Shown: one piece after another, positions 58,700 through 64,000 of the stretch
How positions within the stretch are numbered: position 1 is the stretch's first letter
Layout of the letters: each line of letters opens with the position of its first letter
From: Desulfosoma caldarium
GTDB taxonomy: Bacteria; Desulfobacterota; Syntrophobacteria; Syntrophobacterales; DSM-9756
NCBI RefSeq assembly: GCF_003751385.1
Contig: NZ_RJVA01000011.1
Span: 440,412 to 504,411 of the forward strand
Direction of reading: 5' to 3'
DNA length: 64,000 nt
Translations under genes and position numbers: made by a program
Notes under the pieces: model-generated
Databases searched by the model: none
What the model was told of the DNA's origin: nothing
Seen by the model: the letters and a program-made list of their open reading frames with translations, nothing else

Positions 58700-60026
58700 T
58701 GATGTCGTAGATGATTCCCGGCACCTTGCGAATGACGCGGTCCCAGGACACGGTTTGCGGGGTTTCAAAGAGCTGTGTGCGCGCGTTTTGGGCGCATTCA
58801 TGAATGGTTTGAAGGAGTCCAGAGGCCACGTAGGGCTGAAACGCCGGTTGACTTCCCACAAAGGACGCGAAGCGCTCGGCTATTCGATACGGTGACAGCA
58901 GCAGATCTCCAGCATACAAGATGGCGTTCTTGAACACGCCGTGCACCATGGCTTCTTCCCGGTCCGGATCGTAGTCCAGGCTGCAAAAGGCGGCATTGTC
59001 CGCATACATCTTGATCAAGTTGTCGGCGACGTTGAGGTATGTGAGCGTCAGATCCCGAATGAAATGATCGGAGATTTCCAGGCCCTCTTCAATCACCAAG
59101 GCGCTGAGCAGGGTGGTGACAATGTCAATGGCCATCTTGTGCAGGCCCTGGTCCTTATCGTCGGGCGAAAGGGGCTGGTGCTTGTGGTCAAAGGCTTCGT
59201 GGGAAATTTCCACCTGCGCGATGTTGTTGGCCTTTCGGTAAACTTCAATGAGCGTAAAAATTTCCACACCCCAGTTCATGGCAAAGTGCATGCGCTTCAA
59301 GAGATTGATGTCAAAGACCACTTCGCCCGAAAGCTGGTAATTGAAGGTCAGAAGAAAATCCACGAGGCGCAGCACCTTTTCTTCCTGGCTTTCGGTGAAC
59401 TTGCGCTTGAGGGCGATGAGTAAAGGGTCCAGAAGCAGGCGTTTGACGCGGCCGTAAAGAACGCCGTTTTTCAGCCGAGCGTAAAAAGCCTTGGAAAACT
59501 GATAATTAAGAACCTGCACGGGATAAATAAGCCGATCCAGTTGATCGCAGGTGAAAGTGCGGATATCCGCGTCCAGCAGAGCCACCGTTTGGGCCCCCAA
59601 AGCCAGGGCGATGCCAAAGGACAAGAACATGTTGCGGCCTTTGCCGCGCACATTCAAAGCAAAGCCGGCCTGAGACAACTGGTCGTAGATGCCTGAAAAC
59701 CCGGGGCCGTCATTGTGCACAATGAGGCTGTTGTGCAGCTTTCGGTCCTGAACCATGGCCGACAGTTCGCGCGCTTCCTTTTCCGTGGCGGCATCGAGCC
59801 CAAAAAGAATGCGGGAGATGTATGGCGCGCCCTGAAGTTCATTGAGCATATTTTCAAAAACCGGCCGATTTTCTGGGTCCGTGAATTCGCTTGCCAGTAA
59901 AGGGATGACCAGAACGGTTTTTTTCCATCGCGAATGGTGAATGAGTTCTTCCTTCAGTCGAGTGTTGCCCGACGTGAGCAAGTAAAAGGTTGTGATTTTG
60001 GTGTGCTTTTGCGCAAAGTTGGACAT
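58659..60026 (-). CDS. Glycosyltransferase, glucosyl-3-phosphoglycerate-synthase-like (GT-A fold)
   Basis: A 455-residue protein: VLVIPLLASEFTDPEN near residue 40, NVRGKGRNMFLSFGIALALGA then LLDADIRTF (DxD motif) near residue 150, QLSGEVVFDINLL near 240, MNWGVEIFTLIEVY, and the HKHQPLSPDD histidine motif. The ISGE/WGxEIxTL/HxHxPL pattern is that of GpgS/MGS-type enzymes that glycosylate glycerate or 3-phosphoglycerate. ATG 60026 has AAAGGAG upstream. It follows the HAD gene by 21 nt in a three-gene minus-strand operon. The exact substrate is an inference. Confidence 0.72.
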   Translation of the reverse strand: MSNFAQKHTKITTFYLLTSGNTRLKEELIHHSRWKKTVLVIPLLASEFTDPENRPVFENMLNELQGAPYISRILFGLDAATEKEARELSAMVQDRKLHNSLIVHNDGPGFSGIYDQLSQAGFALNVRGKGRNMFLSFGIALALGAQTVALLDADIRTFTCDQLDRLIYPVQVLNYQFSKAFYARLKNGVLYGRVKRLLLDPLLIALKRKFTESQEEKVLRLVDFLLTFNYQLSGEVVFDINLLKRMHFAMNWGVEIFTLIEVYRKANNIAQVEISHEAFDHKHQPLSPDDKDQGLHKMAIDIVTTLLSALVIEEGLEISDHFIRDLTLTYLNVADNLIKMYADNAAFCSLDYDPDREEAMVHGVFKNAILYAGDLLLSPYRIAERFASFVGSQPAFQPYVASGLLQTIHECAQNARTQLFETPQTVSWDRVIRKVPGIIYDIINVVEQEKQKYAA

Positions 60027-60047
60027 GGCGAACTCCTTTGCCACAGA

Positions 60048-60896
60048 TCATTCTTTCCCCAGTGCCTGCACCAGGGCGTCAAACCGCATCGTGCGAGGCC
60101 CATTCCACGGAAAATCCTGTAAGTGAGCCGTGACACCGGGCATGAACAGCACCGTTTGCAGGCCGTGGATTTGAGCGGCTTCCATGTCGTTGACCGGGTC
60201 GTTGCCCACCATGAGCACGACCTCAGGGTCGAGACCGAAGCGCCGAGCACGCGTGGCGATGAGGCGAAAGAAATGAGGGTCCGGCTTAGCAAAACCCAGT
60301 TCGTAGGAAAAAAACGTCCACCGCTCATCAAAAACGGCATGCAACGGGGTGCCCAAAGCATACTCCAAAATGGGTCGCGTGTAAAACTGGGCATTGGACG
60401 CCAATCCCAGAAGGAAACCCTGGCCGTGCAGGGTTCTGAGAGTTTCCACAGCCCCTTCAAAGGGAGAGACGGGATTGGCCACAAGTTCCCGGTACATGGC
60501 CACATCCATGGGATGGGGGGGCGGGTCCGGGGGGTCGGCAACGTTTTCCAGCAGCGTTTTCCAGATGTGTTCCACGAGAACTTCCGGTCTGCTGATGCCC
60601 AATGAGCGGCCGTGTTCATGTTCTTTGGCGATGGCTTGATAGAAATTTTCGGCCCACGTGTTGCCAACTTCTTCCGAGTAGCCGAAAAACAGCGCCGTCT
60701 TAACGAAACTTTCTTGAGCCAGGCGACGCCGCACCTGATCTTCCAGATCTCCATGGCGTGCGGCCAACAGCGTGCCGTAGACGTCGAATAAAATGACTCG
60801 AGGCGTGGGGTCGAAGTGTGGCACAGAACCGCATTCCGGCGTCGGGTACGGCGTCTGTGACACATGGGCTTTTAGCCATGCCCGCCACCGCTTCAT
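60048..60896 (-). CDS. HAD-superfamily phosphatase in the glycosyltransferase cluster
   Basis: A 282-residue HAD protein: motif I VILFDVYGTLLAA near residue 35, motif II LASNAQFYT, motif III Lys in FAKPDPHFF, and motif IV MVGNDPVNDMEAAQIHG. Given its neighbours it could remove the phosphate from a glycosyl-phosphoglycerate, but HAD sequences do not show this directly. ATG 60896 overlaps the stop of the upstream GT4 gene in ATGA and has GGAGG at good spacing. Confidence 0.82.
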   Translation of the reverse strand: MKRWRAWLKAHVSQTPYPTPECGSVPHFDPTPRVILFDVYGTLLAARHGDLEDQVRRRLAQESFVKTALFFGYSEEVGNTWAENFYQAIAKEHEHGRSLGISRPEVLVEHIWKTLLENVADPPDPPPHPMDVAMYRELVANPVSPFEGAVETLRTLHGQGFLLGLASNAQFYTRPILEYALGTPLHAVFDERWTFFSYELGFAKPDPHFFRLIATRARRFGLDPEVVLMVGNDPVNDMEAAQIHGLQTVLFMPGVTAHLQDFPWNGPRTMRFDALVQALGKE

Positions 60897-62569
60897 CGCC
60901 AACCTCCAAACAAAGGTCTTTGATATAGAGGGTCAAAAAAAAGCCTCGCCACGCATGGGCCCAGATCTGGGCATCGGTCTGTAGTGGTGAAGGGGTGTGT
61001 TTTCACGTCGCTTTTCGGGTGCTTTTCCGTTTGGCCGGCCTTTTCGTTTTCGCCCCGATGGTACGAAGCGTTCAAGCCCGGCTGTCTCCAGAGCCTTTCA
61101 AACGCCGTCTTCAGGCGATGGGCATGGGCCGTGGGGCCGAATTGGGCAAAAAAGGAAGCCAGGGTCGCCTCGTTCACCCGAACGGGTGTCAAAACGTGTT
61201 GAAAATTTTCCTTTAAAGCCCCTTCCACCGCCATCTTCAGAAGGTCCCTTTGTGCAGCCCAATCCAGCAAGCCAAAGTCCACAGTGGGTTGGCCGTAAAG
61301 GACCTCCAGCCGTGACACAAATTGGTCCATATCGTCCTTGGAAAGAGTCGGAACCATGTGCCGGTAACCTTCGGCGAAGCGAAGGCCTTGGGTTTGCAAT
61401 CGGGAACGATGCGAGGCGTCCAGTGGAACAGGCAGCGCGTCGTAAAGCGGCTCCGTGGGAAAGCCGACTTTGGCAAAATCGGCGGTGACATCAGCAAGGT
61501 TGCGCCCAATCAGAGGCCGCCCCAGCAGAGGCCCCTCCAGAAAGGCAAAACCGAAGCCCTCCATCAAGGATGTGGTCATCACGGCGTCGCTCCACGCCAT
61601 AAGCTCTTCAAAGGAAAAGGCGGTGCCCACGAGTTCGGTTCCAAACCCGATGACACTGGGCAGCCGATTTGCACGGGCACATTTTTTGACGGCTTCCGCG
61701 TAGGGTTTTTCCTGCGCCGATGTGGCGTCCAACGTGATGAGCACCTGCGGCTTTTGGGGGTGAATGACGGCGAGGAATAGGGCTTCCAGCACATTCTTTC
61801 GACGAATCAACCGCACGGGCAAAAGCCATTGCGGTCGCCCCGGATCAAAGACATAGTCCTGTTCAAAAGCATACCGGCGTAAGGCGGAAGCCACGGCCTG
61901 CTTTCTAGCAGGCGTCAGGACGGGCGAAAATTCGCCGGAAGGAATGACCACATTGGGAAGCCAGAAGACGCGCTGAGGAGAAAGCCCGCAGGAGAGCAAC
62001 CTCTGTCTGTCTGTGGTGTTAAGCACCGCGTAAGCCGTGTTGGGCGAAGTGGGATAAAAATCCGTAAGACCTCCGTCTTGCCAACAGCGGTGGAGCCGAA
62101 CCATGTTTTCCACACGCCCGCATTCAGGAAAGTCGTGAATGTGATAAAGAAAGCGATGTGGAAGGCCTTCCGTCCAGGCTTTTTCAGCCGCTTCTTTCCA
62201 CGCGGCGGTCACCGCAGGATTCTTGCCTAAGGTGGGGTTGTGCAGCCAAAAAAGGGCCGATTCACCGCCCCAGGTCAACATGGTGTCGCGCAGCGCCGTG
62301 ACGTCCTTTCTAAAGGCTTTTTCGTCAGGCCAGGGTGCGTCTCGATAATCTAGACGCTCGTCCACAATCACTTCTACATCAGAAACCCATGTTTTAATGG
62401 TGCGCGCAAAACTTCGTACACCGTCCAAGCGCCCGACGCTGAGCACCAGTCTGCGCTCAGCGAGCCATCCTTGCTGGGACAGGCATTGCAAGCTTCTGAG
62501 CAGGGCTGTGCGCACGCCGCCCCGAAGCAGATGATAATGAAAGAGCACCAGGTTTTGAGGATCTGTCAT
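60893..62569 (-). CDS. GT4-like glycosyltransferase
   Basis: A 558-residue protein. The N-terminus (LVLFHYHLLRGGVRTALL) and FLYHIHDFPECGR suggest a GT-B glycosyltransferase; QWLLPVRLIRRKNVLEAL starts the C-terminal donor domain, and SLMEGFGFAFLEGPLLGRPLIG is the EGFG-type GT4 nucleotide-binding region near residue 340. The last 100 residues are less conserved. It is the first gene of the minus-strand trio and divergent from the next GT4 gene (77 nt between starts). Confidence 0.78.
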   Translation of the reverse strand: MTDPQNLVLFHYHLLRGGVRTALLRSLQCLSQQGWLAERRLVLSVGRLDGVRSFARTIKTWVSDVEVIVDERLDYRDAPWPDEKAFRKDVTALRDTMLTWGGESALFWLHNPTLGKNPAVTAAWKEAAEKAWTEGLPHRFLYHIHDFPECGRVENMVRLHRCWQDGGLTDFYPTSPNTAYAVLNTTDRQRLLSCGLSPQRVFWLPNVVIPSGEFSPVLTPARKQAVASALRRYAFEQDYVFDPGRPQWLLPVRLIRRKNVLEALFLAVIHPQKPQVLITLDATSAQEKPYAEAVKKCARANRLPSVIGFGTELVGTAFSFEELMAWSDAVMTTSLMEGFGFAFLEGPLLGRPLIGRNLADVTADFAKVGFPTEPLYDALPVPLDASHRSRLQTQGLRFAEGYRHMVPTLSKDDMDQFVSRLEVLYGQPTVDFGLLDWAAQRDLLKMAVEGALKENFQHVLTPVRVNEATLASFFAQFGPTAHAHRLKTAFERLWRQPGLNASYHRGENEKAGQTEKHPKSDVKTHPFTTTDRCPDLGPCVARLFFDPLYQRPLFGGWR

Positions 62570-62646
62570 TTTGAGCCGTCCTTGCTTTTTGTTTCAAGTA
62601 TGTGCACAATTCGCTTAATGTTGCAACCTCTCGGGGGGAGTTTTTC

Positions 62647-63909
62647 ATGGCTATTCATATCGGGTTCGTGTCCACACGATTTACGGGCGCCGACGGTGTC
62701 ACCATGGAAGCAGGCAAGTGGTCGGATATCTTGAAGGAAGCCGGGCATGAATGTTTCTGGTGGGGCGGTGAGGTGCATCGGGACCCTTCCCACGCCATGG
62801 TGGTGTCGGAGGCGCATTTTTTGCATCCGGAAAACCAGAAGATTCAGGCCAAGGCCTTTGGCCGTGAGATGCGTTCCCATGAGTTGACTCAAAGGATTCA
62901 CGACTACCGAGCGGTGCTCAAGGAAAAACTTGTCGACTTTCTTCAAACCTTTGACATTCAACTGCTCATTGTGGAAAACGCCTTGGCCAGTCCCATGCAC
63001 ATTCCCCTCGCCTTGGCTTTAACCGAGCTCATTGCCGAAAGGAAAATTCCCACCATTGCTCATCACCACGAATTTTATTGGGAACAGAGCCGCTGTGCGG
63101 TTAACTGTGTGCAAGATTTTCTTTACATGGCTTTTCCGCCGGTCTTGCCCACCATTCAGCACGTGGTCATCAGTTCGGCGGCCCACGAAGCCTTGGCCCA
63201 TCGAAGAGGGGTGTCTTCGATTATCATTCCCAACGTGCTGGATTTTGAGCATCCGCCTCAGCCCAACGCGGAAAAGGCGAACCGGCTGCGCGGCATGATC
63301 GGCCTGGATTTCGAAGGCAAACTCATTGTGCAGCCCACCCGCATCATTCGGCGCAAAGGCATCGAACACGCCGTGGAGATTACCGCGGCGCTCAAGGACA
63401 TGGGTTACCAGCTGCTCATCACGCACCAGGCCGGGGAAGGCGATGCGGATTATGCCGCCTGGTTACAGGCTCAGGCTCAAGAACACGGCGTGTCCTTGTA
63501 TTTTTTGGGCACTCATGTGGTGGATCCCTGGGTGGAGGTGAAATCACCCGAGAACCCCATCACCCTGTGGGATATTTATCCCCACGCGGAACTCATTACC
63601 TACCCGAGCCTCTATGAAGGGTTTGGGAACGCCTTTCTGGAAGCCATTTATTTTCGAAAGCCTCTGGTGGTGAACCGCTACGCCACCTTTGTGCGAGACA
63701 TCGAACCCTTGGGCTTTGATCTTTTGATCATGGACGGGTATGTGAGCCGTCGGCTCATCGCCAAGATCCGCGAGGTTCTGCAGTTCGCGGAGCGGCGAGA
63801 AGCCATGGTGGAACACAATTACGCTTTGGCCAAGAGCCATTTTTCTTACGAAGTGCTTCGGCGTCGGTTGAACTTTCTGCTCATGAACTTCTTCGGCCTG
63901 GGGGTCTAA
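62647..63909 (+). CDS. GT4 glycosyltransferase, mannosylglucosylglycerate-synthase-like
   Basis: A 420-residue protein: IGFVSTRFTGADGVTMEAGKW at the N-terminus, AHHHEFYWEQSR near residue 140, PTRIIRRKGIEHAVE at the start of the donor domain, and YPSLYEGFGNAFLEAIYF near residue 320 (EGFG...E donor motif). The overall pattern matches the GT4 enzymes that add a hexose to glucosylglycerate; the assignment is by resemblance and context. ATG 62647 has GGGGGGAG upstream. pyrF starts directly after its stop codon. Confidence 0.75.
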   Translation: MAIHIGFVSTRFTGADGVTMEAGKWSDILKEAGHECFWWGGEVHRDPSHAMVVSEAHFLHPENQKIQAKAFGREMRSHELTQRIHDYRAVLKEKLVDFLQTFDIQLLIVENALASPMHIPLALALTELIAERKIPTIAHHHEFYWEQSRCAVNCVQDFLYMAFPPVLPTIQHVVISSAAHEALAHRRGVSSIIIPNVLDFEHPPQPNAEKANRLRGMIGLDFEGKLIVQPTRIIRRKGIEHAVEITAALKDMGYQLLITHQAGEGDADYAAWLQAQAQEHGVSLYFLGTHVVDPWVEVKSPENPITLWDIYPHAELITYPSLYEGFGNAFLEAIYFRKPLVVNRYATFVRDIEPLGFDLLIMDGYVSRRLIAKIREVLQFAERREAMVEHNYALAKSHFSYEVLRRRLNFLLMNFFGLGV

Positions 63910-64000
63910 ATGGATTCTGTACCTTTGCGCGAACGCCTTATTTTCGCTTTGGATCTGCCGTCGCCTGAAGATGCCAAGGCCTGGGTGGAACGGCTGGAGG
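63910..64000 (+). CDS. pyrF: Orotidine-5'-phosphate decarboxylase, N-terminal 30 residues (runs off the window)
   Basis: The partial product MDSVPLRERLIFALDLPS then PEDAKAWVERLE matches the PyrF N-terminus (the FALD Asp is part of the UMP site). It decarboxylates OMP to UMP. ATG 63910 immediately follows the TAA of the GT4 gene, implying translational coupling. Confidence 0.88.
   Translation, partial: MDSVPLRERLIFALDLPSPEDAKAWVERLE

Overview
The window looks like chromosomal DNA of a Gram-negative, GC-rich (roughly 57-60% by eye) member of the Desulfobacterota, most like the Syntrophobacteria-type sulfate reducers or syntrophs. This is an inference from gene content and the style of the proteins: ADP-forming succinyl-CoA ligase, a CobA-HemD fusion, MlaA, a DUF4301 protein, a PHP-glycosyltransferase fusion, and a NifA-like regulator beside nadE, glnB, glnD and glnA. 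No rRNA, tRNA, CRISPR array or phage is visible.

Layout. 1-6 kb: 5' part of gatB, then sucCD, a ModE-like regulator and moeA, with two short-unit tandem repeat arrays in the divergent intergenic regions. 6-10.5 kb (minus strand): a NusG/RfaH-like antiterminator, a DEAD/DEAH helicase fused to a DEDD exonuclease, and a coiled-coil protein with 42-bp internal repeats. 10.9-18.2 kb: a metallo-beta-lactamase-fold protein, a PflX-like radical SAM protein, a phosphoesterase, two PilT-type ATPases and thiE-thiL-thiD. 18.4-23.5 kb: PAC2 and HAD proteins, a class IV aminotransferase, gmhA, a conserved protein of unknown role, a cyclophilin-like protein and an FmdB-type zinc ribbon. 23.8-26.3 kb: hemC and cobA-hemD. 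26.3-27.6 kb: a decayed IS3-type element and palindromic repeats. 28-29 kb: bioB behind a probable BirA operator. 29-33.2 kb: two neighbouring broken genes, a PlsC-GNAT bifunctional acyltransferase and a PHP-glycosyltransferase. 33.5-35.4 kb: a Ca2+/Na+ exchanger and an MlaA-like protein. 35.5-45.5 kb: a nitrogen-control island (DUF4301, NifA-like, nadE, glnB, glnD, glnA) with a sigma-54-type promoter before glnA. 45.7-53.9 kb (minus strand): a complete aroF-trpEGDCFBA operon with two tandem terminator hairpins in its leader. 54.4-57 kb: a small basic protein and recD2. 57.2-63.9 kb: four glycosyltransferase-type genes and a HAD phosphatase, possibly for a glycosylglycerate-type compatible solute. 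63.9 kb: start of pyrF.

Most worth a second look: (1) NadE appears to lack its glutaminase nucleophile (Cys to Trp at residue 148). (2) The two adjacent broken lipid or glycolipid genes include a readable 8-bp duplication. (3) The helicase and exonuclease that are separate as MrfA and MrfB in Bacillus are fused here. (4) The aroF-trp leader has two terminators. (5) A 7-bp tandem repeat family sits next to moeA and glnA. (6) The 57-64 kb glycosyltransferase cluster has no assigned product.
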